Program-made: the position numbers and the translations under genes | Part shown: positions 33,130 through 41,207 of the stretch, one piece after another | Layout: every line of letters starts with the position of its first letter | How positions within the stretch are numbered: the first letter of the stretch is position 1 | The notes under the pieces: model-generated | The model's database searches: none | What the model was told of the DNA's origin: nothing | The model's input: only the letters and a program-made list of their open reading frames with translations | Assembly: GCA_903970165.1 (NCBI GenBank) | Contig: CAJCHZ010000096.1 | Coordinates: 1-45,074 of the forward strand | Length of the DNA: 45,074 nucleotides | Direction: 5' to 3' | DNA from: Betaproteobacteria bacterium | GTDB lineage: Bacteria; Acidobacteriota; Terriglobia; Acidiferrales; UBA7541

Positions 33130-34254
33130 ATGACTTCCACCTCCGCCAACGACCCCCTAGCCCTGATCGCTGAACTAACGCACCGCTGCCCACTGCATTG
33201 CGTCTACTGCTCCAACCCACTCGCGCTGACGCAACGAACGACAGAACTCTCCACCGCCGACTGGTCCCGCGTTTTCCAAGAAGCCGCCGCTCTAGGAGTT
33301 CTGCAAGCCGACTTCACTGGCGGCGAGCCACTGACCCGCCCGGACATCCTCGATCTAATCCGCGCAGCCCGCGCGGCAGGCCTTTACGTAAATTTAATCA
33401 CCTCAGGCATGCCTCTGGACGAGTCGCGCCTCGAAGCTTTAACGCAAGCTGGCCTGGATCACTTTCAATTAAGTTTCCAGGGCGCCCGCGAAGAAACTGC
33501 CCAGGAAATCTCCGGCACAAAAGCCCACGCGCAAAAACTCCGCGTCCTCGAATGGCTCAAGCACCATCGCCTCGCCGTCACACTAAACTTCGTCATCCAC
33601 CGCCGCAACCTCGATCAACTTCCCGAAATGCTGGCGCTAGCCGAATCCTCCAGCGCCACGCGCGTCGAATTCGCGCACGTCCAGTATTACGGCTGGGCTT
33701 TCGCCAATCGCGATTCCCTGCTCCCCACGCGCGAGCAACTCATGCAATCAGTAGATTTTTTCAAAAAATCCCAGGAACGTCTGACAGGAAAAATCCGCAT
33801 AGAATACGTAGTCCCTGATTATTACGCGAAATATCCAAAGCCCTGCATGGGCGGCTGGGGACGCAAGCTGATGCTGATCACGCCGAACGGCGACGCTTTA
33901 CCCTGCCACGCCGCCAGAGTTATTCCGCACTTGTCATTTGAAAATGTGAAGGACCACAGCCTGCAGGAAATATGGGAATCATCAGAAGCCTTCCAAAAAT
34001 TCCGTGGCGAATCCTGGATGCAAGACCCCTGCAAAACTTGCGACCGTCGCACCCAGGATTTCGGCGGCTGCCGCTGCCAGGCCTTCTTACTGGCCGCAGA
34101 CGCCGCAGCCACAGACCCAGTCTGCTCATTAGCCCCGCAGCGCCCAAAAGTTGACGCCATCCTGGCGACCGTGGCACAGGCCTCAGCCTGTGCTCCGACG
34201 AATATCTCTACCGAATCCAAACCAGCCTGGCTTTACCGCCCCAATCCCGCCTAA
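33130..34254 (+). CDS. pqqE: PqqA peptide cyclase PqqE (radical SAM)
   Basis: 374 residues. It binds the radical SAM 4Fe-4S cluster through Cys20, Cys24 and Cys27 (CPLHCVYC) and joins Glu and Tyr of PqqA. ADFTGGEPLTRPD and LYVNLITSGMPLDE fit the SAM-binding strands. The C-terminal SPASM region has CMGGWGRK, LPCHAARVIP, CKTCDRRTQDFGGCRCQAF and a late Cys, expected to hold auxiliary clusters. The last 30 residues hold an odd segment (VAQASACAPTN) encoded by a perfect inverted repeat. The separate hairpin upstream may lower its expression relative to pqqA-D. Confidence 0.95.
   Translation: MTSTSANDPLALIAELTHRCPLHCVYCSNPLALTQRTTELSTADWSRVFQEAAALGVLQADFTGGEPLTRPDILDLIRAARAAGLYVNLITSGMPLDESRLEALTQAGLDHFQLSFQGAREETAQEISGTKAHAQKLRVLEWLKHHRLAVTLNFVIHRRNLDQLPEMLALAESSSATRVEFAHVQYYGWAFANRDSLLPTREQLMQSVDFFKKSQERLTGKIRIEYVVPDYYAKYPKPCMGGWGRKLMLITPNGDALPCHAARVIPHLSFENVKDHSLQEIWESSEAFQKFRGESWMQDPCKTCDRRTQDFGGCRCQAFLLAADAAATDPVCSLAPQRPKVDAILATVAQASACAPTNISTESKPAWLYRPNPA
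34174..34193. repeat. REP-like palindrome inside the 3' end of pqqE
   Basis: GCACAGGC and GCCTGTGC form a perfect 8-bp stem with the loop CTCA. It encodes part of the segment TVAQASACAPTNIS, which has no family character and lies between the conserved VDAILA part and the terminal YRPNPA. This suggests an in-frame insertion of a dispersed palindrome. Confidence 0.5.
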
Positions 34255-34267
34255 TGGTAGGAAGCAA

Positions 34268-34296
34268 TTGTAGGAGCGCAGCACCGATGCGCCGCA
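34268..34296 (+). repeat. TTGTAGGAGCGCAGCA repeat, copy 1
   Basis: The 16-base string at 34268-34283 is identical to the one at 35758-35773. The bases after it form a short hairpin, GCGCA...TGCGC. It lies just after pqqE, in the gap before the convergent MFS gene. It resembles REP-type intergenic palindromes. Confidence 0.55.
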
Positions 34297-34341
34297 TTCA
34301 ACCGGCACACCGGCCTCTTCCATCTTCCGGTCTCCCATATT

Positions 34342-35607
34342 TCAATCCGTACTGCTCGCCACGGCCTGTGCCTGCGGCAACCGCGTCACCACCCGCACCG
34401 CAAAAAACAAACTCCCCAACAAACAAATCCCGCCAAAAATTCCCAGCGTATTCGGTGCTCCAATATGCTTCGCCAACCCCCCTGCTATCAGCGACCCAAT
34501 CGGCTGCACGCCCATAAACATGGTCGCGTAAACCGCCATCATCCGCCCGCGCAACTCATCCGGCACGCGATTCTGCACCGTCGTATTCGTCGCCGCCATC
34601 TGCGACGTCGCCGCAAATCCCACGACAAACAAAACCGCCGCCGACAGCCAGAACAACTGCGACCGCGAAAAAACAATCAGCCCCACCGAACAAATCACCG
34701 ACATCACCGCAATCCACTTCGCCAAACCCTTGTACGTCGTGCGCGAAGCGAACTGCAACGCTCCAAGCACAGCCCCAATTCCAGCCGCGCTCATCAGCAA
34801 ACCAAACCCTCGCGCCCCTCCATGCAAAACGTCCCGTGCAAAGACCGGCAGAAACACCGAGTATTGCAGCCCAAGCAAGCTCAGCAAACTTAACAACAAG
34901 AGCGCCGACCGTATCGGCCGGTCCGTCATCGCAAAGCGAAAGCCTTCAATAAATTTCTGAAACGGTGATCCCGCCGGCGGCTTGGTCTCTACTTTCTCCA
35001 GCCGCATCATGAAAAGAGCCGCGATCACCGCGAGAAAACTCACGCCGTTCAAGACAAAACACCAGCCCTCGCTGCTTCGCACATGATGCGCGTCAAACCA
35101 CGCAATCGTCGCCCCGGCAATCGCTGGCCCTACGACGCGCGCCCCGTTAAAAATCGAAGAATTCAGCGCAATGGCATTCGGCAAGTCTTCCTTACCCACC
35201 ATTTGCACAAGAAATGCCTGCCGGATTGGCACGTCAAACGCATTCACAATCCCCGAAAGAAACGCGATCCCGATCACCACCCACGCGCCCCGCGCATCAT
35301 GTATCGCGCCCGATAGCGTCAACCCCGCCAGCGTAAATGCCAGAATCATTGAAACCGTCTGCGTCCAAATCACACCCAGATGCCGGTTGTAACGGTCCCC
35401 GACATATCCGCCAATTGAAGCCAGAACCAAAATCGGTATTTGATTTGCGAATCCGAAAAAGCCCAGCAGCGCCGCCGATCCTGTCAACTTGTAGACAAGC
35501 CACAGCTGCGCCGTGGATTGCATCCACGTCCCAATGAGCGAAGTAAGTTGCCCGCCAAAGAAGAGTTGGAAATTGCGGTGCTGCAGTGCGCGAAAGCGCG
35601 GCGACAA
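34342..35607 (-). CDS. MFS transporter (EntS/MFS_3 type exporter)
   Basis: 421 residues, about 12 membrane helices. The N-terminus FRALQHRNFQLFFGGQLTSLIGTWMQSTAQLWLVYKLTGSAALLGFFGFANQIP is typical of the enterobactin-exporter-like MFS group. The loop GGYVGDRYNRH is the MFS A-motif, and SGIVNAFDVPIRQAFLVQMV, LNSSIFNGARVVGPAIAG and RVPDELRGRMMAVYATMFMGVQPIGSLIAG are also typical. It probably exports small molecules by proton antiport. The substrate is unknown. The start is a TTG at 35607 with a weak ribosome-binding site. Confidence 0.9.
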   Translation of the reverse strand: MSPRFRALQHRNFQLFFGGQLTSLIGTWMQSTAQLWLVYKLTGSAALLGFFGFANQIPILVLASIGGYVGDRYNRHLGVIWTQTVSMILAFTLAGLTLSGAIHDARGAWVVIGIAFLSGIVNAFDVPIRQAFLVQMVGKEDLPNAIALNSSIFNGARVVGPAIAGATIAWFDAHHVRSSEGWCFVLNGVSFLAVIAALFMMRLEKVETKPPAGSPFQKFIEGFRFAMTDRPIRSALLLLSLLSLLGLQYSVFLPVFARDVLHGGARGFGLLMSAAGIGAVLGALQFASRTTYKGLAKWIAVMSVICSVGLIVFSRSQLFWLSAAVLFVVGFAATSQMAATNTTVQNRVPDELRGRMMAVYATMFMGVQPIGSLIAGGLAKHIGAPNTLGIFGGICLLGSLFFAVRVVTRLPQAQAVASSTD

Positions 35608-35757
35608 GTCGGGAATGGCGCCCTCCCCTCGTTGGATGCGCGCGACGTGACACAGTCACGATGCCGCGACCCGCGCACCGTTGTCAACGCGCCGTCGCAA
35701 GTGGCGCCGCCAGCCACCATGCCAATTTGCCTCATGCATGTAGTGGCCCGTCCGTGC

Positions 35758-35785
35758 TTGTAGGAGCGCAGCATTGCTACGCTCA
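35758..35785 (+). repeat. TTGTAGGAGCGCAGCA repeat, copy 2
   Basis: Second exact 16-base copy (35758-35773), followed by ATTGCTACGCTC. Here the arms GAGCGCAGCA and TTGCTACGCTC form a hairpin with one internal mismatch. It lies upstream of the MFS start and, with copy 1, brackets that gene in the same orientation. Confidence 0.55.
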
Positions 35786-35874
35786 TTTGCTGTGGTTATG
35801 GATTTGGGATTTTTGGCAAAACTTATCGCCGCTTGGGGGCGGCTCCTGCTGCCAGATGTGAGCTGCGACCGTCC

Positions 35875-36573
35875 CTACTCGCCCGGCGGATCGGGTGCAC
35901 CGCCGACATGCAAGTGGCTCAAATCCCGCAAAGTGGCCTTATCTTCTTCACTCATGCCCCTCGTAAATTCCGGATCATTGAGCCGCTGATTCCGCGCGGA
36001 CTCCGGCATGTTCTGCAGCACGCGCAGCCTCTGCCGAATCGCCTGCCGCCGCTCCACCGGCATCTGCCTCCACTTGGGAAGAACGTCGTTCCGGATGTGG
36101 TCCTTCTGCGCCGGCGTCAGCCTGGACCACGCATCCGCACGTTCCTTGAGCTCTTGTCGCTGCGCCGGAGACATATTTTGCAGTTTCCGGTTGTTCTCCA
36201 GAAACTTTTGCTTTTCTTGCGGGCTCAGGTCACTGAATTTCCTTTGCGGCTGCGGCGGTTTATAGGAAGACGGGGGCCGGTTCGGGTCGCCGTTCGGATT
36301 GGAGCTTGGGTGAGGTGCCTGCTCCTGCCCGTTTGCGGCCTTTCCTATCGGCTTGCCTGCACCGCCATTCGATTGTGATTCCTTCTGGGCTCGCTTTTCT
36401 TGCTGGCGCTGTTGCTGCCGTTGTTGCTGTCTTTCCTGTCTCGGCGCTTGTACTTTCGGCGGCGGATGCTGTGGAGCAAAGTTCGCGCGTCGTTGCGCCA
36501 GGCAGGGCCCTGCCAGCGCCGTGCTGGCTCCCAGCACGAGCAAACACACGCCGAGTTGGAGTCTGAGTCTCAT
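35875..36573 (-). CDS. DUF3106-type exported protein
   Basis: 232 residues from the ATG at 36573 (MRLRLQLGVCLLVLG). A signal peptide ends near LAGPCLA. A Gln/Arg-rich low-complexity segment (QERQQQRQQQRQQEKRAQKE) and a Pro-rich linker follow. The C-terminal half shows DUF3106-like helical repeats of the form LSPQEKQKFLENNRKLQNMSPAQRQELKERADAWSRLTPAQ, also MPVERRQAIRQRL. Their function is unknown. The gene starts 7 bp after the anti-sigma stop and belongs to the same operon as the sigma/anti-sigma pair, suggesting an envelope-stress role. Confidence 0.8.
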   Translation of the reverse strand: MRLRLQLGVCLLVLGASTALAGPCLAQRRANFAPQHPPPKVQAPRQERQQQRQQQRQQEKRAQKESQSNGGAGKPIGKAANGQEQAPHPSSNPNGDPNRPPSSYKPPQPQRKFSDLSPQEKQKFLENNRKLQNMSPAQRQELKERADAWSRLTPAQKDHIRNDVLPKWRQMPVERRQAIRQRLRVLQNMPESARNQRLNDPEFTRGMSEEDKATLRDLSHLHVGGAPDPPGE

Positions 36574-36580
36574 CTTCTGA

Positions 36581-37102
36581 TTACATCGTCTGATTCTGAT
36601 TTTGCTTCTGGTCTTGGTCCTGCTTCTGGTCCTGACCACCGGTCCCTTGGTCTTCCGGCTGAACCGGGGGCGGCAACTCCGTCAGTGCCCCGAAATCCGA
36701 AAGCACATCATAGTTCTCGAGCAACGGCATGTTCTGGTCAATCTGCGCCTCATCGGCCGCCGTAATCGTCGGGGTCTCATAAGGCCGCGATCCAACCCAC
36801 ACCGTCGCCATTAACAACAGAGAAGCCGCAAGCGCAAAGCGCGGCGATGGCGCAAACGACGCCCACCAGCTCTGCCTCGCAGGCTCCGCCGCCACTCGCG
36901 CGCGCACGCGCACATCAAACGCCGCCGACGGCTCGATCTCCGGCAGGTCATCCAAAAATCCGCTCACCGCGCGAAACTGGTTCACGCGCAGCTGGCACGC
37001 TCCGCACGCCGCGAGATGCTTTTCCATCTCCAGCCGCTCATTTTCTTTCAGCCGTCCATCTACATACGGAATAATCCGGCTTTCCATTCGAGCGCAATTC
37101 AT
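36581..37102 (-). CDS. Membrane-bound zinc-finger anti-sigma factor
   Basis: 173 residues. The N-terminal ZAS domain has the zinc ligand set HLAACGACQ (HxxxCxxC), preceded by a helix that binds the sigma factor. One membrane helix (RFALAASLLLMATVWVG) follows. The C-terminal tail is acidic and ends in a Gln/Asp/Lys repeat (QDQKQDQDQKQNQNQ). Such proteins hold an ECF sigma factor at the membrane until a signal arrives. It lies directly after the sigma gene with a hairpin-containing 118-bp gap. Confidence 0.88.
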   Translation of the reverse strand: MNCARMESRIIPYVDGRLKENERLEMEKHLAACGACQLRVNQFRAVSGFLDDLPEIEPSAAFDVRVRARVAAEPARQSWWASFAPSPRFALAASLLLMATVWVGSRPYETPTITAADEAQIDQNMPLLENYDVLSDFGALTELPPPVQPEDQGTGGQDQKQDQDQKQNQNQTM

Positions 37103-37140
37103 AACATCCTTCCTTCTCTACCCGTTGGTCTCGGCCAAGT

Positions 37141-37166
37141 AGTGGCCGACCTTTCGGTCGGTTACT
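37141..37166. promoter_or_regulatory. Hairpin between sigma and anti-sigma genes
   Basis: AGTGGCCGACC pairs with GGTCGGTTACT (11 bp, two wobble pairs) around the loop TTTC. It lies in the 118-bp gap between the sigma factor gene and the anti-sigma gene. It could tune the ratio of the two proteins, or be a REP-like element. No T-tract on the minus strand. Confidence 0.45.
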
Positions 37167-37220
37167 GGCCTGGTAACTCCGGTCTTCAGATCAGTTTCCC
37201 AATCCTTACGTCCGGCTCTA

Positions 37221-37823
37221 CTACTTCTGGCCCGCCACAAGTGGGGCTAGTTCCACTCGCAGCGTTTCGTATGCCCGAAAAAGCAGCGACTTCAGTGCGC
37301 TCTCCGAGCATTCGAGAATCTTTGCAATATCTCCATAATCCAGCTCTTGGTATTTATGCAAGAGCACCGCAGCCCGTTGTTTCTCAGGCAGTTTATCAAT
37401 CGCGTGCCGGATCATCTTCTTCCGGGCTTCCTCGATGAGGTGCTGTTCGATGTTCGGGTTCTTCTCCGCAACATCCAGCGGCCTCTCATCGCCATCTTCC
37501 GCGTCCACCGTCACTGGAGCATCTAGTGAGACTTCCATCCGCTGATAACGGTTGTCCCGCACCGAGTTCAAAGCCAAATTCGTCGCGATCCGAAACAGCC
37601 ACGTCGTGAATTTGGCGCTCGGCACGTAATCTTTCCGCGCCCGGTACACCCTCAAAAATACTTCTTGCGCCAAGTCTTCCGCCTCTTCCCGCGCGCGAAC
37701 CATGCGGTAGAGAAAGTTGACAAGAGGGGTCCTGTAGCGCTGGAGAAGAAGTGCGAACGACTGCTCGTCGCCCGCCTTCACGTCCAGCATCAGTTGGACG
37801 TCCGACCTGGCCATAGCCGCCAC
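37221..37823 (-). CDS. ECF-type RNA polymerase sigma factor
   Basis: 200 residues, two sigma regions. Region 2 has FALLLQRYRTPLVNFLYRMV, EAEDLAQEVFLRVYRAR and FTTWLFRIATNLALNSVRDN. Region 4 has AIDKLPEKQRAAVLLHKYQELDYGDIAKILECSESALKSLLFRAYETLR, with the helix-turn-helix. It directs polymerase to a stress regulon and is held by the adjacent anti-sigma factor. The insert between regions 2 and 4 (MEVSLDAPVTVDAEDGDERPLDV) is longer than minimal. The start may be the ATG at 37823 or the one at 37814. Confidence 0.93.
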   Translation of the reverse strand: MAAMARSDVQLMLDVKAGDEQSFALLLQRYRTPLVNFLYRMVRAREEAEDLAQEVFLRVYRARKDYVPSAKFTTWLFRIATNLALNSVRDNRYQRMEVSLDAPVTVDAEDGDERPLDVAEKNPNIEQHLIEEARKKMIRHAIDKLPEKQRAAVLLHKYQELDYGDIAKILECSESALKSLLFRAYETLRVELAPLVAGQK

Positions 37824-37906
37824 ATTCTATCGAACCCGAACGGGCTCTTAAAGTTGCAAATGAAGCGAGTGTGTTAGAGAGGGGGCAAAGCGAACGCAAG
37901 GCGAAA

Positions 37907-38650
37907 TCAAACATGAAACAAGTGTTGCATTATCAGCACGGTAGCGACCCCCGCAAATACCAGCAGCGCCATCCGCCAGTTCGGTTCCCGGTTCACTTCG
38001 GGCAGCAAATCCGTCGCGGCGACATAAAGCGTCACTCCTCCGGAGATTGGCAGCGCATACTTCAATTGACTCTGCAAAACGCTCGTAAGCAGAACTCCCA
38101 AGAGCGTGGCTACCCCTAATAACCCAGCCGCAAGGATAGCGTTGCGCCTTCCCTGCCCGCTTGCCAGCACCAAGGACGCCACCGTAAACCCCTCGGGCAG
38201 CTTATGCAGAAACACCGCCACAAAAATCATGGCCCCCAGCCAGACCGAAACCAGAAATCCGGCTGCAATGGCCACGCCATCGAAGAACGTGTGGATCGTC
38301 AATCCCAGCAAAACGGTGGTTCGCGCGTGGTGGTGGCTAACCTCTTCGCAATGCGTCTCTTCCCCAAAATGAAAATGAGGCGCGATGGTGTGCTCAAAAA
38401 GGTGTACCAGGAAGAATCCCAACAGCACAAACAATAGCGCCTGTTCCCCACTCAACCGAATCGATTCAGGAATCACATCCAGGAAGGAGACGGCCAGCAT
38501 GTAGCCGGCGCCTAACGCCAAAAAATATTGCAAATACCGCCGCGACCAATCCCGCCGCACAACAAAATACCCACCAATCAAATTCCCCGCTGCGGCAATC
38601 AACCCCAACCCAGCAGCCAATCCCGTCCGAAATGCCAACCCATGTTCCAT
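37907..38650 (-). CDS. ZIP-family divalent metal transporter
   Basis: 247 residues, about eight membrane helices. The ZIP signatures are LTIHTFFDGVAIAAGF (helix 4) and AVFLHKLPEGFTVASL (helix 5), with the metal-binding His, Asp and Glu residues. A His-rich loop (HFHFGEETHCEEVSHHHAR) lies before helix 4. ZIP proteins bring zinc, iron or manganese into the cytoplasm, though some move metals the other way. The metal is not deducible. It is in the same direction as the sigma factor gene and stands between it and ychF. Confidence 0.92.
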   Translation of the reverse strand: MEHGLAFRTGLAAGLGLIAAAGNLIGGYFVVRRDWSRRYLQYFLALGAGYMLAVSFLDVIPESIRLSGEQALLFVLLGFFLVHLFEHTIAPHFHFGEETHCEEVSHHHARTTVLLGLTIHTFFDGVAIAAGFLVSVWLGAMIFVAVFLHKLPEGFTVASLVLASGQGRRNAILAAGLLGVATLLGVLLTSVLQSQLKYALPISGGVTLYVAATDLLPEVNREPNWRMALLVFAGVATVLIMQHLFHV

Positions 38651-38718
38651 GTAAGTGTAGTCAGCTTTCTAAGGTTGGCTCCGATGGATTGTCATCCCAA
38701 AGAGAAGTAAGGGATCTG

Positions 38719-38775
38719 CTTTTTCTGTCTTTACCCTGTGCTCTCTGTGTCTCTGTGTTTAACGCTCTTCTCTTT
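38719..38775. repeat. CTCTGTG-type dispersed intergenic repeat, copy 2
   Basis: A run of CTGTG/CTCTGTG units (TGTGCTCTCTGTGTCTCTGTG) in the gap between ychF and the ZIP gene. It resembles the string at 321-371. It carries no open frame. Confidence 0.35.
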
Positions 38776-38777
38776 CC

Positions 38778-39848
38778 TCATCCCGAATGCCGGAACAAAA
38801 TCACATCGCCTTCTTGCACGATATATTCCTTCCCCTCCAACCGCACCTGCGCTTTCTCCCGCGCCGCCGCAATACTGCCCGCCACCAAAAGATCGCTCCA
38901 TTTGACCACTTCCGCCCGAATAAACCCCTTCTCAATGTCGCTATGAATCGCCCCAGCCGCCTTCTGCGCCGTAGACCCTTTCCGAATCGTCCACGCTCGC
39001 ACCTCCGGTTCTCCCGCCGTAAAAAACTGAATTAATCCCATCAAGTCATAGGTCGCCCGAATCAACCGATTCAACCCCGGCTCCTTCAGTCCGTAGGAAG
39101 CAAGCAACTCGCCCGCCTCTTTCTCATCCATCTCCGCAAGCTCAGCTTCCAACCGCCCGCAAATGGCCACAACCGCGGAATTCGGCCGCCCCTGTAGAGC
39201 GCTCAACTTATGCCGCTCCACAGCCGTATCCAGCTTGTCCGCTTCGTCATCTCCAAGGTTCAACACATACAGCACCGGCCGCGCCGACAAAAACAAAAAT
39301 CCCCCAATCGGCTTCTTCTCGTCCGCCGTCAACTCCAACTCCCGCAAAGGCTTCTCCGACTCCAAGTACGCCTTGCACTTCTCCAAAACAGCTTTCTCAG
39401 CCAACAACAGCGGATCGCTTTTTTTCTTCAAGTCCTTATCCAGCCGCTCCATCCGGCGCAAAATCTGGTCATGATCCGAAAGAATCAGTTCCAACTCCAG
39501 ATTCGTAGCATCTCGCAGAGGATCAATGCTCCCCGCCGAATGCGGCACAGAAGGATCATCAAACACGCGAATCACGTGGGCAATCGTGTCCACTTCGCGC
39601 AAAGGCGCCAGGGCATCGCGATTCTTTTCCTTCTGCATCCCGCCCAAATCCACGTACTGCACAGTCGCATACGTAATTTTCTTCGGGTTATAAAGCTTCG
39701 CCAGCTCCAGCAGCCGCGGCTCCGGCACCTTCGCCACGCCAACATGCGTAGCCGATCCGCCGCCCTTCCCCTCGACGTTCGCTTTCGTCAAAATCCGAAA
39801 CAGCGTCGTCTTCCCAACTTGTGGCAATCCAATAATCCCAGTCTGCAA
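38778..39848 (-). CDS. ychF: Ribosome-associated ATPase YchF (OLA1 family)
   Basis: 356 residues. The Walker A motif reads IGLPQVGKTTLF. Family members prefer ATP over GTP because of a changed G4 motif. Seen: VQYVDLGGMQKEKN, a coiled-coil insert (ILRRMERLDKDLKKK), VLYVLNLGDDEADKL and LIRATYDLMGLIQFFTAGEPEVRAWTIRKGSTAQKAAGAIHSDIEKGFIRAEVV. The terminal VRLEGKEYIVQEGDVILFRHSG is the TGS domain. The family is implicated in translation and oxidative stress. Housekeeping gene, well conserved. Confidence 0.95.
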   Translation of the reverse strand: MQTGIIGLPQVGKTTLFRILTKANVEGKGGGSATHVGVAKVPEPRLLELAKLYNPKKITYATVQYVDLGGMQKEKNRDALAPLREVDTIAHVIRVFDDPSVPHSAGSIDPLRDATNLELELILSDHDQILRRMERLDKDLKKKSDPLLLAEKAVLEKCKAYLESEKPLRELELTADEKKPIGGFLFLSARPVLYVLNLGDDEADKLDTAVERHKLSALQGRPNSAVVAICGRLEAELAEMDEKEAGELLASYGLKEPGLNRLIRATYDLMGLIQFFTAGEPEVRAWTIRKGSTAQKAAGAIHSDIEKGFIRAEVVKWSDLLVAGSIAAAREKAQVRLEGKEYIVQEGDVILFRHSG

Positions 39849-39955
39849 GTCGCGTCCTTCCCTACTGCCGTCATTCCCTCAACTCAAACGCACAATCCTA
39901 GCACACCATCCTCCCGACATCGTTCGTTGCTGAATGTGCTAAATTCGCAATCCCT

Positions 39956-40456
39956 ATGCTCAACATGGGCGATCAGCGTTGGGAAGAATTGTTGGGTGGA
40001 TATCGAGTCCCCTATGATCCGCGGCCCGCTCTGGCCAACTTCCAGTCCGGCGCCAATGACGCAATGGTATGGAAAGAGCTGTGGAACGAGCTCCATCACC
40101 AAGGCGATGTCGGCGAGGCATCTTACGCTGCCGTTCCGCATCTCGTGAGCATCTACCGGGACCGCCCCAGCGGAAACTGGAACGTGTACGCCATCGTCGG
40201 CATCATGGAACTTGCTCGCAAACGCGGTAGCCATCCCGACGTGCCAACGTGGCTCGATTCAAGCTATTTTGCGGCGATTCAGGAGCTGGCTAGTCTAGGG
40301 CTGCAGGAACTACGCCGAGCGCAAGATACCGAGCTCCTCAGAGCCATTCTCAGCATCATCGCCATCGCGAAAGGACTTCGCACGCACGCAAAATTTCTCT
40401 TGGAATATTCTGAAGACGAACTACTCGAACGCGAAGGAGATTCGTCGAACCGTTAG
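39956..40456 (+). CDS. Uncharacterised protein (166 aa), helical
   Basis: 166 residues, MLNMGDQRWEELLGGYRVPYDPRPALANFQ at the start. Trp- and Arg-rich blocks (AMVWKELWNELHHQGDVGEASYAAVPHLVSIYRDRPSGNWNVYAIVGIMELARKR) and Leu-rich helices (LQELRRAQDTELLRAILSIIAIAKGL) suggest an all-helical, HEAT-like protein. There is no signal peptide. I cannot assign a family; an immunity-protein role is only speculation. It is divergent from ychF and leads a series of accessory genes. Confidence 0.65.
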   Translation: MLNMGDQRWEELLGGYRVPYDPRPALANFQSGANDAMVWKELWNELHHQGDVGEASYAAVPHLVSIYRDRPSGNWNVYAIVGIMELARKRGSHPDVPTWLDSSYFAAIQELASLGLQELRRAQDTELLRAILSIIAIAKGLRTHAKFLLEYSEDELLEREGDSSNR

Positions 40457-40493
40457 CAAAATCTCGCCGAATCGGCCTTCGACCCATGCCTCA

Positions 40494-41090
40494 ATGGCCA
40501 TCACTCTCCTCGACCTCTCCGCCTACATCGGCCTAACCGCCGTAGCCGCCATGACCCTCAACATCCTCCTCGGCATCCTGATGGCCTTCCGCTACAGCCC
40601 CGTCCGCAACTGGCCGCATCACCGCTTCAACTATTTCCGCCTCCACAACTGGACCGGCTACATCGCCCTAACCGTCACGCTCCTCCATCCCCTCCCGCTC
40701 CTCCTCAACAAATCCCCCAAATTTCGCGTCCTCGACATCCTCTGCCCCATCCATTCCCCCCAACAACCCCTAGAAAACACCATCGGCGCGATCGCCCTCT
40801 ACACCATCGCCCTCGTCGTCATCACCTCCTACTTCCGCATCCAACTCGGCCGCCGCGTCTGGAAATCTTTCCACTTCACCATCTACCTCGCCGCCGCCAC
40901 CCTCTTCTACCACTCCCTCTTCACCGACCCCGACCTAAAAGGCGCCTCCATCGACTGGCTCGACGGCGGAAAACTCTTCGTCGAATCCTGCGGCGCCATC
41001 ATCCTCCTAACCAGCCTCCTTCGCTGGCGCCACTTCCGCAAAAAGGCTCATCCCAAACAACATTCATCCCAGGCCGCGACTTTTTCATAG
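40494..41090 (+). CDS. Ferric-reductase-like heme membrane protein
   Basis: 198 residues, five or six membrane helices. Four conserved His suit two b-type hemes: HNWTGYIAL and LLHPLPLLL in one pair of helices, FHFTIYLAA and FYHSLF in the other. This matches the Ferric_reduct/YedZ-like superfamily. There is no FAD or NAD domain, so it would pass electrons across the membrane with a separate partner. The short C-terminal tail is basic. It starts 37 bp after the previous gene, and strong C-rich codon use marks the coding strand. Confidence 0.8.
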   Translation: MAITLLDLSAYIGLTAVAAMTLNILLGILMAFRYSPVRNWPHHRFNYFRLHNWTGYIALTVTLLHPLPLLLNKSPKFRVLDILCPIHSPQQPLENTIGAIALYTIALVVITSYFRIQLGRRVWKSFHFTIYLAAATLFYHSLFTDPDLKGASIDWLDGGKLFVESCGAIILLTSLLRWRHFRKKAHPKQHSSQAATFS

Positions 41091-41207
41091 ACTTTGTCCG
41101 GTGAGCCGTTATTAAGCCTTGAATCGACCCCAATCCTCCTTGCCAGGCTGCTCAGATCCACTCAGCTAACGCTTGCTCGTGGGCGTGCTTAGGAAGAGGA
41201 TGCGGCC

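Noticed and set aside
39210..40148. 312-codon plus-strand frame across ychF and beyond
   Set aside because: Antisense to ychF, rich in Arg/Gln/His, and it runs into the real start region of another gene.
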